DNA of 64,000 nt from GCA-003244245 sp963712995 (GCA_963712995.1 CAVQKH010000016.1:62001-126000), one strand, 5' to 3'. Counted from the first letter of the stretch, positions 52,677 to 61,942 are shown. Notes: a model not told the origin generated them from the letters alone. A program made the numbers and translations.

Positions 52677-53258
52677 TCAACCCGCCCGCTCGTAACTGGC
52701 GACTCGCCAGCCGGCCGGGGTGGAGACCAGCAGCAGGCGCACCACCACTGTCGTGGTGGGCACATCCACCTCGGCTGATCCAGCGCTCGCACTGACCGTC
52801 CGCGGCTCCTCGATGATCTGCGCCGCCGGCACGTTCGCCGGGTCGATCGAGCTCAGTTGGGGAAACAGGTCGTCGGTGGTGAAGGGACGCAGTTGCTCCA
52901 CCCACTGTTCTGAGGTGATGCCTTTCGGGACGGTGAGGAAGGCCTGCACCCAGGAGCGGGCGACGCTGAGCGCAGCGGCCGGGGCCGGGGCGCTGGGAAC
53001 GGCCGGGCGGTTGGCCCGGGCACCGCCGGGCTCAACCAGTGCCAGGTTGGGCGCCTGGGTTGCGACGCCGGCCCGCGGGTTGGTCGGCGTCACGCGGGCA
53101 GTGCCACCCCGATGCTGCTCGGGCAACGCCAGGTCGACGCTGATCGCAATCGCCACCACGACCAGCACGGTCCCGGTGAGATGCCGGGGAGATCGCACCG
53201 GCCAGCCCCAGAAACGGCGGTAGACGGCCGCGCGACCGCGGTGGGTGCGGATCGGCAC
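52677..53258 (-). CDS. TcpC/VirB8-like conjugation protein
   Basis: 193 residues. Short cytoplasmic basic N-terminus, one membrane helix (LTGTVLVVVAIAISVDLAL), a Pro/Ala linker, and an extracytoplasmic domain (SVARSWVQAFLTVPKGITSE ... TVVVRLLLVSTPAGWRVAS) that fits the NTF2-like fold of TcpC/VirB8 proteins. GTG 53258 has GGGGGAG about 7 bp upstream; the frame stays open to 53579 over the neighbour without coding character. Confidence 0.75.
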   Translation of the reverse strand: MPIRTHRGRAAVYRRFWGWPVRSPRHLTGTVLVVVAIAISVDLALPEQHRGGTARVTPTNPRAGVATQAPNLALVEPGGARANRPAVPSAPAPAAALSVARSWVQAFLTVPKGITSEQWVEQLRPFTTDDLFPQLSSIDPANVPAAQIIEEPRTVSASAGSAEVDVPTTTVVVRLLLVSTPAGWRVASYERAG

Positions 53259-53274
53259 TCGGCGCTCCCCCGCC

Positions 53275-55188
53275 TCAGTCCGTGGTCCGGGCACTGCCGG
53301 CGTTCTCCACGCCGTCCGCGCCCAACTCGAGGCCGGCCGAAGGCCGGTACACCACCCACACCGGACGCCCGGCCACTTCCTCCAGATCGGCGTTCCGCGG
53401 TGCTGCGCGCGGTTCGCTGATCGCTGAGGGCACATACACCGGCTCCTCGCCGGCGCCGGCGCGGCCGCGACCGGCCGCGCTGAACCCGACCGGCAGCGCC
53501 GCCAGCCGATCGGGCTGCGACACGCTCCCGTTCGAGCCTGGCAACGCCGCCCCGCCACGGCCGGGGTTGGGAGAGTCACCAGAACCGAACGTCGGGATCG
53601 CCGCCGGAGGACCCTCGCGGCGGTCCCGCCGCTCGGCGGCGACCAGCACCGGTGCGCCGGCCTCCGGCCGCATCACGCTGCCAGGCATGGACCCCGCGGT
53701 CGGTGCCCCGGGATCGGCATCGCTGCCGCGGGCTTCCTCCCAGAACCGCTCCGATGGGCTGGCCTCGGCACCTCCCCGGTGCCGCCGTAGCCGGGCCAAC
53801 ACCCCCGGTGGTGCGGCGGGTAGCGCACCTCCAACCGCTCCGACCGCGAGCTCGGTCATCTGCCACATCCGCCGAACCGGGCGGGCCACCAGCAACATCA
53901 CCAACGTGATCATCCCGGCGAGCAGCATCTGGGCGAGCACCGAGATGTTGCGCGCGGGGTCGAACACCCACACCATCACCAGCGTGTGCAGCGCGGCCAG
54001 CGCGGAGAGCACGACGATGTTGAGCAGCGCGGCACCGACCGCGCGACCGACCCCGCGCAACAGTTCGTGGTAGAGGATCGCGATCAGGCCGATGACCGGG
54101 CCGAGCAGGATCACCACCCGCAGCAGCACCTGGGCCAGCAGCAAGGCCGCTTGGGCCAGCAGCTGGAACAACCCGAACATCACCCCTTGCAGGGCGGCCA
54201 GGAACCCGACACCGATCCGGTTGCCATCCACGCCCTGGAAGTAGCCGTAGGCGCTGCCGGTCCGATCTGCGATCGTCTTGTACTCCTGCTTCTTGCGGTC
54301 CGCGACACCGGAGGTCGGCTCGTCCGCGCCGGCCGCAATCTCCTGCTTGGTGAACGCCTGCGCGCGGACCAGGTCACGGCCGAGTTGAGTGGCCTGCGGG
54401 CCGTCCGGGGAGCCGAACTCCCCGCGCAGCCAGTTGCGGTAGATGATCTGCTCGTGCAGCAGGGTCGGCAGCGCATCCCGCTGCTCGATGCCGACCCCTT
54501 GCAGGAAGCCGGTGCGCACCTGGTTGCTGCCATCGACCAGCACTCCGTCGAGCACCTGGGTGTAGAGCAGCGGGGTGAGGTAGGTGGCGGCCGCGAACCA
54601 GATGCCGGCCAGCGCCCACGCTGCTCGTTTGCTGACGGTGGCGAGGTCGCCGCGCCAGATCGAGCGGAACAGCACGATCGCGAGCAACACCGCGATCAGC
54701 CCGAACCAGGGTGCGTAGACGGTGTCGTACAGCGCGACCGTGCCGGAGACGATCAAATCGTTCAGGGGGGCGAGCAGCCCGCCATCGCCCAGCGCGTAGT
54801 GCAGCCCGTTGGTGGCTCCCACGATCGCCTTACCGACATCGAAGAGCAGGTTGCCGGTCCAGGTGTCGATCACCGCGTTGGGATTGCGCAGGCCCGAAGG
54901 TCCGCAGCCCAGGTCGTAGGTGTGCCATACCAGGCCGGCGTAGCCGACCTCGGCGTACACACTGTTGGGTGCGCCCGCCTGCAGTGGAGTCGGGTCGATG
55001 GCGCCGACCATGCCGGACCCGGGCCGTTCGGGGTTCGGCGGCTGTTTGCAGTCATCGACCCCCGGGACCTGCGCCCACGCCGGTGGCCCGATCGCGCTCG
55101 ACGCGCTGAGCGCCGCGATGGCCACCATCAGTACGAGGAGGGTGAGTGCAGCCGCGACCCGCCTGCCGCGCAGCCTTCGGATGATCAC
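53275..55188 (-). CDS. Polytopic TrbL/VirB6-like T4SS membrane protein
   Basis: 637 residues. A signal-like first helix (ALTLLVLMVAIAALSASSAI), an extracytoplasmic stretch with Cys residues (VDDCKQPPNPERPG), then about six to seven membrane helices between residues 150 and 430 (for example APWFGLIAVLLAIVLFRSIW and VVILLGPVIGLIAILYHELL). The last about 170 residues are a Pro/Gly/Ala-rich cytoplasmic tail. This is the channel-component architecture. Its ATG overlaps the VirB4-like stop by 4 bp. Confidence 0.78.
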   Translation of the reverse strand: MIIRRLRGRRVAAALTLLVLMVAIAALSASSAIGPPAWAQVPGVDDCKQPPNPERPGSGMVGAIDPTPLQAGAPNSVYAEVGYAGLVWHTYDLGCGPSGLRNPNAVIDTWTGNLLFDVGKAIVGATNGLHYALGDGGLLAPLNDLIVSGTVALYDTVYAPWFGLIAVLLAIVLFRSIWRGDLATVSKRAAWALAGIWFAAATYLTPLLYTQVLDGVLVDGSNQVRTGFLQGVGIEQRDALPTLLHEQIIYRNWLRGEFGSPDGPQATQLGRDLVRAQAFTKQEIAAGADEPTSGVADRKKQEYKTIADRTGSAYGYFQGVDGNRIGVGFLAALQGVMFGLFQLLAQAALLLAQVLLRVVILLGPVIGLIAILYHELLRGVGRAVGAALLNIVVLSALAALHTLVMVWVFDPARNISVLAQMLLAGMITLVMLLVARPVRRMWQMTELAVGAVGGALPAAPPGVLARLRRHRGGAEASPSERFWEEARGSDADPGAPTAGSMPGSVMRPEAGAPVLVAAERRDRREGPPAAIPTFGSGDSPNPGRGGAALPGSNGSVSQPDRLAALPVGFSAAGRGRAGAGEEPVYVPSAISEPRAAPRNADLEEVAGRPVWVVYRPSAGLELGADGVENAGSARTTD

Positions 55189-57893
55189 GATCTGGCCCGG
55201 ACCACGGCCGGCGCCGGACCGATCCCGGTGCGCGCGGAGCCGCCGGTCTCCTCAACCAGCTCAGCACCCAGCGGCTTGCCGCGCAGCGCGTCGGGAGTGG
55301 TGTCGAGTGCGGTACACAAGTGCTCCAGGTGCGAGCCGCTGAAGTCCACCCGGACCCGCTCCACCCCGCCGGCGCCGTCCCCGAAGATGAACTGCCGCGG
55401 CGCCCGGTCCCGTTCGGTGGCCACCCGCTCGCCACCAGGGCGCCGTCCCAGCGAGGCCACGACCTGCTCGTATCCCGCCCCGACGGGTACCTTGAGCAGC
55501 CGCAACGCATCCGCCTGCGCGGGTCCGTCGTCGAGCCGGCCGACGAACACCGAGTCCAGCAGCGACACGAAACCCTGGATCTTGAGGAAGTCCGCCGGGA
55601 TCTGCGACGAGAGCAGCACCCGCACATTCCACTTGCGGGAGTCCCGGGCGAAACGGTTCATCAGGACCCGGCCGGTGGGCACCTCGGAGAGGAAGAATGC
55701 CTCATCGATCCAGACACCCTTGCGCTGGTCGCGGGGACGTTCGTAGATCGACCGCTGGGTCAGCCAGGCGGCGAGGTTGAGCAACTCCACCCCGAGCGAT
55801 TCGGCGTCGGTCCAGTGTTCGCGGCCGATGCTGTCCTTGGGCAGGGTCAGACCGGACATGGTGAGTACCGTGAGCCGATCGTCCCGCACCTCGGTGTAGG
55901 GGTCGGCGCCCTTCTCCGGGATGAGCAACGACATGCGTTCACGCATCTCATCGAGGAAGTCGGCGACGACGATGGCGTGCTCGTGGTGCTCGGAGGGGTC
56001 CCGGCGCAGCATGTCGAAGATCTGCCCTGGGTGCGCGTCGGGCCGCCCACCCACCGCGCGGACCGCGCGCAGCAACACGATGCGGGTCTTGGCCATCCGG
56101 GCGACCTCGAAGGGCAGCACGCCGGTGAGCACGTCGAGTACCAGGCGGCGCCGGGTGGCGGCGGTGAGGGCCTTTTCCCGCCGCCAGGCCCGTTCCGGAT
56201 CCTCCTCGTCGAGGAAGTGCACCAGTTCGGGCTCGGCGACCACCCGGTAGGGGTTGAGGATGCCCGGCTGAGCGTTGAGCAGGTTGATCGGCCGGGCGTA
56301 GGGCCGCAGCTCAGGGAGCTCACAGAGCTTGGCCAGCGGGCCGGAGGGATCCAGCAGCGTCCAGTACGCCCCCGAGCGCAGCGTCTTGTACACGATGCCA
56401 CCACCGAGGAAGGACTTGCCGCCACCGAGCCCGGCCACCAACGCGGTCAGCCCCGAGGAGTCCCGGATCTCCTGAGCCATCCAGGGGTCCCAGGCGACCG
56501 GGCGCCGGGTGGCGGTGCACGTCTCGCCGATCAGGATGCCGCGCCGATCTCCCACTTCCGCGGTGGCGGTGGGCACCGCGGAGGCCGCCCAGATCACCGA
56601 ACCGCGGCGCAGGTAGGCACTCGAGGACAGCGGCTCTCCGGGGATGAACTCGCGGGCCAGCGCGTACTGCGACTCCGGGTGCTCGATGGCGATCTTGGGT
56701 TTGTACAGGTCCAGGAGCTGCTGGGCCAGCCGCAGCGCATCCCGCTCGGTGGGGCCCGAGACCGCGACCCGCCACCACGACCGCACTCGGGTGCCCAGCG
56801 CGGTGAAGCCCGAGGTCATCTCGTCGTCGATCTCCAGCACCCGGGTGGCCTGCCGGATCAGGCTCTGCGGCGGCTCCAGATCGTGCTCGTCGGTGTAGTG
56901 CCGTACCTGGGAGCGCACCTTGTTCATCTGCCGCTGCAGCTCCCCGGCGACCTCTTCCGGCCGGCGCACGTAGATGCGCGCCGACCATTCGACGCCGGTC
57001 GGCAGGCGATCGGACCGTTGCACCCAGGGGTCGTCGATCTCCGGGATCCGCAACCCGTGCATCTGCCCCACCGTGAGCACCACCACCTGCCGGGTGGTCC
57101 CGGCATTGGACCCGGTGCGGCCGCGGACGGTGAGGGTGGGTGCGTAGGGCTCGGTGTGGAAATCCGCGGCGTCGGTGAAGCTGGCCAGATCTTCGGGCTC
57201 CCAGCTGTTCCCGGGCACCGCTGGGAGGTTGCGCGGCGCGGGCAATCCCAGCGAGCACGACCGGTGCATCAACCAGGACATCTCCCCCGCGGTCGCCGGC
57301 CGACCCTCCAACCCGGCGACGCCGATCACGCCGTCGAGGTGCTCGACCTCGGCATCGATCGCCACCAGCTCGGCGTCCACCGCGGTGGGGAACACCCGCC
57401 GCAACACCGGTGCGGCCCGCTCCACGACACGATCCACCATCGAGCGGGTCTGCACCTGCACGCCGAGATAGACCTCCTTCTCGGCCATCGAGTGGCCGAG
57501 AAGCTGACGCTGTTCACCGATCATGTAATCGTCGAAGGACAGCGCGCCGGGCGTGTCGGGCAGCCGCCCGACCGCATTTCGCACGTGCGCCTCGGCCCAC
57601 ATCCGGATCGGATACGGACGGGCCGTCACCCGCAGATGCAGCCACCGGCCCTGCAACTCCGCGTACTGACCGGCGATCGCGTGGATCAGGTCCTGACGCT
57701 GCGAATCGGAGCGGAACGACCAGCGCTGCGAGGCGAGCCGGTACCAGGCGTAGACCTCCTGCCCGTTGCGCACCAGGTGCCCGTCGATGGAGCGCAGCGC
57801 GATGGACGGGGTGTAGGCGGGAGCCACCGCCTCACCGGGGAGTCGGTGGCGGCGCCGGTTCGAGCCCACGCGGGCAGCAGGAGTGACGGGCAT
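55185..57893 (-). CDS. VirB4/TraC-like ATPase
   Basis: About 902 residues. An N-terminal region of about 450 residues typical of VirB4/TraE is followed by the ATPase core: Walker A ALVAGLGGGKSFLGGGIVYK, Walker B GVWIDEAFFL, and VRVLLSSQIPADFLKIQG beyond it. It powers assembly or substrate transfer in T4SSs and is the most diagnostic gene of the cluster. Start uncertain: ATG 57893 avoids overlap with the upstream gene; the frame is open to 58064. Confidence 0.88.
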   Translation of the reverse strand: MPVTPAARVGSNRRRHRLPGEAVAPAYTPSIALRSIDGHLVRNGQEVYAWYRLASQRWSFRSDSQRQDLIHAIAGQYAELQGRWLHLRVTARPYPIRMWAEAHVRNAVGRLPDTPGALSFDDYMIGEQRQLLGHSMAEKEVYLGVQVQTRSMVDRVVERAAPVLRRVFPTAVDAELVAIDAEVEHLDGVIGVAGLEGRPATAGEMSWLMHRSCSLGLPAPRNLPAVPGNSWEPEDLASFTDAADFHTEPYAPTLTVRGRTGSNAGTTRQVVVLTVGQMHGLRIPEIDDPWVQRSDRLPTGVEWSARIYVRRPEEVAGELQRQMNKVRSQVRHYTDEHDLEPPQSLIRQATRVLEIDDEMTSGFTALGTRVRSWWRVAVSGPTERDALRLAQQLLDLYKPKIAIEHPESQYALAREFIPGEPLSSSAYLRRGSVIWAASAVPTATAEVGDRRGILIGETCTATRRPVAWDPWMAQEIRDSSGLTALVAGLGGGKSFLGGGIVYKTLRSGAYWTLLDPSGPLAKLCELPELRPYARPINLLNAQPGILNPYRVVAEPELVHFLDEEDPERAWRREKALTAATRRRLVLDVLTGVLPFEVARMAKTRIVLLRAVRAVGGRPDAHPGQIFDMLRRDPSEHHEHAIVVADFLDEMRERMSLLIPEKGADPYTEVRDDRLTVLTMSGLTLPKDSIGREHWTDAESLGVELLNLAAWLTQRSIYERPRDQRKGVWIDEAFFLSEVPTGRVLMNRFARDSRKWNVRVLLSSQIPADFLKIQGFVSLLDSVFVGRLDDGPAQADALRLLKVPVGAGYEQVVASLGRRPGGERVATERDRAPRQFIFGDGAGGVERVRVDFSGSHLEHLCTALDTTPDALRGKPLGAELVEETGGSARTGIGPAPAVVRARS

Positions 57894-57930
57894 CGGGCGG
57901 TCATGATCCCGTACGGGTTCCTGCTCGCGG

Positions 57931-58380
57931 TCACTGCTGCTCGGAGGACGTCGGAGCCCGAACACCTGTGTGCTCCTTCCTGCCGAGACCCCAGCGACGG
58001 CTCGATCGTGGGCCGGGTCGGGGGCGCTCGGGTGCGACCTGGATCCGTGCTGCGCTGGCGGCACCCCCTTGGGTCGCTGTGCGCTTCCTGGGGGCTGTGA
58101 GTTCGCGACTCCACATCAGGGCAACCGCGGTCAGCGGACGTTCGTGGCTGATCCGGGAGCCGATCAGTCTGGTGAGCACGATGGTGATCAGCAGTCCCCA
58201 GCCGGTGGAGAAGAAGCCGAAACCGATGCCGAGCTGCCGCTCGACGCCGAGGACGACAAGGAACATCACCATCCCGACACCCCAGGACACGTACCGGGCA
58301 CGCCAGGGAAAAGTGGCTTTCGGTGGGCCGAGCCACACCGCGTCTACTCGATAGACGTCGTCATCAGTGCGGATGTGCAA
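57931..58380 (-). CDS. Two-helix membrane protein, VirB3/PrgI-like
   Basis: 149 residues. Begins HIRTDDDVYRVDAVWLGPPK, with two adjacent membrane helices (YVSWGVGMVMFLVVLGVER and FFSTGWGLLITIVLTRLIGS), then a basic cytoplasmic tail with Arg/Pro-rich sequence. Its place directly before the VirB4 gene and the helical hairpin match VirB3/PrgI proteins, which are often fused to or beside VirB4. Gap to the upstream gene is 18 bp. Confidence 0.75.
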   Translation of the reverse strand: MHIRTDDDVYRVDAVWLGPPKATFPWRARYVSWGVGMVMFLVVLGVERQLGIGFGFFSTGWGLLITIVLTRLIGSRISHERPLTAVALMWSRELTAPRKRTATQGGAASAARIQVAPERPRPGPRSSRRWGLGRKEHTGVRAPTSSEQQ

Positions 58381-58398
58381 CGTCGCGTCACCTCCTGC

Positions 58399-58659
58399 TC
58401 ATCCGCTGAACAGGCCGGCGATCCACGTTCCGAGGTTCACCCCTGTTCCGGACACGGCCAGCCCGACGACACCCAACGCGATGATCACACCTCCAACCCG
58501 GCGCATGACCCCGGCGTTGTCTCCCTTGCCACCACCCAGCCACAGCAGCAGTACCGCAACGGCCAGCAGGAGCAGCGGGACGATGTTGTCCAACATCCAG
58601 GTGCGCAGGTTGTTCGTGTTCAGTTCGGCGCCTTGGGCGACCAGGGTCAACACAGTCAT
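58399..58659 (-). CDS. Small two-helix membrane protein, VirB2/pilin-like
   Basis: 86 residues. Two hydrophobic helices (DNIVPLLLLAVAVLLLWLG and RVGGVIIALGVVGLAVSG) separated by a short polar loop GGKGDNAG, the layout of VirB2/TrbC subunits. ATG 58659 follows an AGGGGGG Shine-Dalgarno. That Shine-Dalgarno lies in an inverted repeat (58663-58679) that could sequester it. It is the first gene of the seven-gene operon 58659-51228. Confidence 0.72.
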   Translation of the reverse strand: MTVLTLVAQGAELNTNNLRTWMLDNIVPLLLLAVAVLLLWLGGGKGDNAGVMRRVGGVIIALGVVGLAVSGTGVNLGTWIAGLFSG

Positions 58660-59087
58660 CGCAACCCCCCTGGGGGTTTGATCATGCTTCAACGCCGAGC
58701 GGCCGCCCGGCGGGTAGTGAGTAGACCATGCCAGGGTTGTCTGAGAGTACCCGGCTCGCCACGCCCAGTGGTCACCCAAATAGCGTAACGGGAGTGAGGC
58801 CATCGCTGCTAGGCGGCCAGATAAGCACCCTTCGCAGTCATCTTCGCACTGAATCAGGGCTTCGCCAGCACCCGTACCACCGTCCGTGGCAGGCCGGGGC
58901 GCCAGCAGGATACATCCCGTTAACCGCCCGTTTGGCGCAGTACCGCCGTAGGCGGTCTCGACCCCCGGAACCCGGGTACGTGCTATCCCTTGGGCGCGCG
59001 TTGGCGGCCGAGTAGTCTACGTGGCGTCAGCTGGGCTGGCTTGGCCAGCCTCGTCCTGGCGTCGGGCATCGGGAGGGACTGGTCGCA
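58660..59087. promoter_or_regulatory. Divergent intergenic region of the T4SS-like operon
   Basis: About 430 bp between the T4SS-like operon (leftward) and the HicB-like gene (rightward). It must contain the operon promoter. The only structure seen is the short C/G-run inverted repeat at 58663-58679 over the first ribosome binding site. No open frame with coding character. Confidence 0.45.
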
Positions 59088-59543
59088 GTGAGCGAGACAT
59101 ACACCGCGGTGTACGAACGGGACGGCGAAGCCTGGTCGGCGCAGATCGCCGAAGTACCTCATGTTCGCTGCCTGTGCCCCAGCATGGCCGAGGCTCGCCA
59201 GAGCATCCGGGATGCGCTGGCCCGGTCGCTGGCGACCGACTCCGCGCAGCTGCGCATCGTCGACGATTTCCGCTTTCCGGCGCAGATCCGAGCCGCCCAG
59301 CAGGCGGTGCGAGAGACCCGGACGGAGCAGGATCGGACCAAGATGATGGCCAGCATGACCGATTCCCGATCGGCCATGGACTGGGCCGAGGACCTGGACA
59401 TCTCGATGCGGGACCCGGTGACGGTGCAGGCGCTGATGGACCTCGGGAACAGGGACGATCTCGATCGACATGTTCTGCCACACGATCACCATGATGGAGG
59501 AGCTGGTCCGGTTGACGGCCACCAGCGAACGCGTTACGCCTGA
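59088..59543 (+). CDS. HicB-like protein, C-terminus possibly frameshifted
   Basis: 151 residues. Residues 1-50 (SETYTAVYERDGEAWSAQIA, then EARQSIRDALARSLA) fit the HicB/UPF0150 antitoxin fold. The middle is helical and charged. The last about 30 residues are His/Asp/Gly-rich and look unnatural. An overlapping frame from about 59448 (ISIDMFCHTITMMEELVRLT, then VTPDGVLDKQ, stop about 59565) looks more protein-like, so a frameshift near 59445 is possible. No HicA toxin gene is adjacent. Confidence 0.6.
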   Translation: MSETYTAVYERDGEAWSAQIAEVPHVRCLCPSMAEARQSIRDALARSLATDSAQLRIVDDFRFPAQIRAAQQAVRETRTEQDRTKMMASMTDSRSAMDWAEDLDISMRDPVTVQALMDLGNRDDLDRHVLPHDHHDGGAGPVDGHQRTRYA

Positions 59544-59575
59544 CGGCGTCCTCGACAAGCAGTAGCCGGCTCCGC

Positions 59576-60489
59576 TCACCAATCATCCGTGAACGCATCC
59601 AGCGCGCGGATCTTGTTCGTGGTGTCCAGCGCGGCGACCTTGTAGGCCCCGAGAGGGGAGTGAAGAGGTGTCGAGAGGTAGTGACCGTGCCGCCGCAACC
59701 CATGATGGCCTGCGGTACTGCCGGTCCACCGTGATCCGCCCGCGCTGGTCGGCGACGAGCCCGGCCTTGTCCAGATCGAGTTCGTCGGTGACGCCCTGGC
59801 GACCCGCGGAGTACATCACCATGTCCGCCGCGATCCGCTTGCTGGTCGCGCAGGTCGCAGAACTCCAACATCTGCGGGCGCCGCTCCACAACGGTCACCC
59901 GGGTACCGAGTGCCGCGAACATCGACGCGTACTCGATGCCGATCACACCGGCCCCAACCACGACCATCGAGCGGGGTATCCGCTGCATCCGCAGCAGGCC
60001 ATCGGAGTCGAGCACATGGCCGTCGTCGAACTCGACCTCGGCAGGTCGGGCGGGCTTGGTGCCGGTAGCGATCACGATCTTCTCGGCGGTGACGGTGGTG
60101 TGGTCGCCGCGTGCGTCACCCTGCACGGTAACCGTCTGCGGGCTCTCGAAGCGGGCCGTGCCCCCGAGCAGGTCAACATGGTTGCGCAGCAACTGGCTCC
60201 GGATCACCTCGATCTCGCGACCCACGACATGCTCGGTGCGGGTCAGCAGGTCGGCAATTGTGATCTCGGACTTGACCCGGTAGCTGGCGCCGTAAATCTC
60301 CCGCTGGGCGAAACCGGTGAGGTAGAGGACAGCTTCCCGCAGCGTCTTGGATGGGATCGTCCCGCTGTTGACGCAGACCCCGCCCATCATGTTGCGTCGC
60401 TCGGCCAGGCACACCCGTTGCCCAGCTTGGCGGCCGCGATGGCCGCCTTCTGGCCACGGGCCGAGCACCAGCAGGTCGTAGTCGTACAC
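59576..60489 (-). pseudogene. Soluble pyridine nucleotide transhydrogenase (SthA-like), decayed
   Basis: The start MYDYDLLVLG and the disulfide motif GGVCVNSGTIPSKTLREAVL, then IVIATGTKPARP and MVVVGAGVIGIEYASMFAAL, identify a SthA-type flavoprotein. The first FAD GxGxxG is destroyed by a frame change (AAIAAAKLG is readable only in another frame). After MLEFCD about 70 residues are missing. RIAADMVMYSAGRQGVTDEL and TVDRQYR follow in a second frame. Then nearly all of the C-terminal domain is lost, apart from an end piece AYKVAALDTTNKIRALDAF before the stop at 59576. Several deletions and shifts make this a true pseudogene. Confidence 0.88.
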
Positions 60490-60679
60490 ACGACGGTCCT
60501 TCCCACCACTGAACGCAGCCTCACCGGATCGCGGCGACCGCCTCCACCGGTCCAGCCTCGCGCCCCCGGGTCACGCCGGGCAAACCGGAAAGTTAACAGT
60601 GCACGACGACTTCTTGCTCTCGTCGTAGCGCAGCCACCGCGCCAGCGCGTCCAGCTTGGTGGTCAACAGCGGATGTTCC

Positions 60680-61732
60680 CTATAAATCTGATAGGAGCAC
60701 TGCAGCGGCGAAGTCGGTCACTGAACTATGAGTCGTGACACGAAACTCGGGCCCGTAGGAGCCGTCGCCGCCGGGCAACGGGGTCATCAGTAACTCGTCC
60801 GCTGCGCTCTTGAGCGAAAACATCGTTCCGATCGAACTGGTCAGCGCATCTTCATTTCCTTCGGCCCACGCCTTCTCGAGATTTTGGAGTATGGACATGT
60901 AATCTGCGTTGAACGTCCGCAGCAAGCCCTGCACTGCGGGGCTCGGATTGGGCCATCCGCCAGCGGGAACCACACCCATGGGATACACCGCAGGGAACGG
61001 GACGACGTCACCGGTGAACTCCCACTTACCGTTTACCTGGCGCAGCTTACGCTCATGGAAGATTTCACCGAACTTGTAGTAGTGGGCGAACTCGCCAGCA
61101 GCTTGTGGGGCGTCCGGTGAGGTTGAGGTCCCCTCGCCTTGCTCCTTGATCAGCTTGATCGAGTCCTCGACTCCGGTGAGGTCCCTGATCGGCGCGAGAT
61201 TGTTTGTACCGATCCCTCGACTCAATTGAGTGTTCAAGCTGATAGCCGGTTGGACCTGGCGGAAGGCCTCGCTCAGCGCGTCGTAGAAGGCGCCGATGGT
61301 GGGAGGCCCCTCTTCCAGGGCGAGAGCCAGAGGGGCTTCAGGCATTTCAATTTCCATGAACACTTCCCGGACATATGTTTTGGTCAGGCCGGCGAGATAT
61401 ACGGTGAGCTGTGGACGCACGCCTCCCGGCAAGGGACCGGGATAAGACGCGGCGGCGGCGATGATCTGGGGATTGCCGCCGATCGCGCTCAGCATGTTAC
61501 AGACCAAACCCATGTGGAACATCTCGTCGATGACGACACTCCTGATCAACTGCGCGGCCTGTTCCCCTGAATTCTTAATTGACCATAAGCCGCACAGATA
61601 CGGTGGAATCGTCGACAGCTCCAACGCAATGGCGGCCTGGAGACTGGTCTTGATCCACTCTAAATCGCGCTGGGCTGGGGAAACCCGCATCAGCTGGACA
61701 ATCTGGTCCTGAGGGGCGGCTGTGGTTGTCAT
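60680..61732 (-). CDS. Ferritin-like domain protein (VioB/RebD-type iron domain)
   Basis: 350 residues. The N-terminal helices carry AIALELSTIPPYLCGLWSIK and VVIDEMFHMGLVCNMLSAIG, giving the Glu and ExxH ligands of a di-iron ferritin-like centre; later EFAHYYKFGEIFHER supplies the second half. This is the Ferritin-like domain family (PF12902) found alone or in iminophenyl-pyruvate dimer synthases of bisindole pathways. No pathway partners are nearby, so a stand-alone oxidase or oxygenase of unknown substrate is the fairest call. Intact. Confidence 0.85.
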   Translation of the reverse strand: MTTTAAPQDQIVQLMRVSPAQRDLEWIKTSLQAAIALELSTIPPYLCGLWSIKNSGEQAAQLIRSVVIDEMFHMGLVCNMLSAIGGNPQIIAAAASYPGPLPGGVRPQLTVYLAGLTKTYVREVFMEIEMPEAPLALALEEGPPTIGAFYDALSEAFRQVQPAISLNTQLSRGIGTNNLAPIRDLTGVEDSIKLIKEQGEGTSTSPDAPQAAGEFAHYYKFGEIFHERKLRQVNGKWEFTGDVVPFPAVYPMGVVPAGGWPNPSPAVQGLLRTFNADYMSILQNLEKAWAEGNEDALTSSIGTMFSLKSAADELLMTPLPGGDGSYGPEFRVTTHSSVTDFAAAVLLSDL

Positions 61733-61812
61733 CGTGCGTCTCCTTGGCTGTCATCATTCAGGTGGTGAGCGATTATCAAATCTAAGTGGTCGGCTCCCGA
61801 AGTCCGTCGGGT

Positions 61813-61876
61813 GCCGTGAACGAGACGTCACCGACGTTTTTCGCGCCCGGGATGTCGGTGACGTCTCGTTCACGGC
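61813..61876. repeat. Long perfect inverted repeat
   Basis: 23-bp arms (61813-61835 with 61854-61876) match perfectly around an 18-nt loop beginning GTTTTTCGCG. The arm itself contains GTGAACGAGACGTCAC, a self-similar sequence. It lies upstream of the ferritin-like gene and downstream of the MFS remnant. It may be a REP-type element or a terminator. Confidence 0.85.
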
Positions 61877-61942
61877 GCGCACCGTCGCTGCGCAGCTGAC
61901 CTGCCGTCAAGTCAACTCCCGATGGACTTCCGGCGGCGACCA

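Noticed and set aside
55320..58100. 926-residue plus-strand frame opposite the VirB4-like gene
   Set aside because: Mirror frame of a GC-rich gene; composition is His/Arg/Gly-rich with no motif, and the minus strand has Walker motifs.
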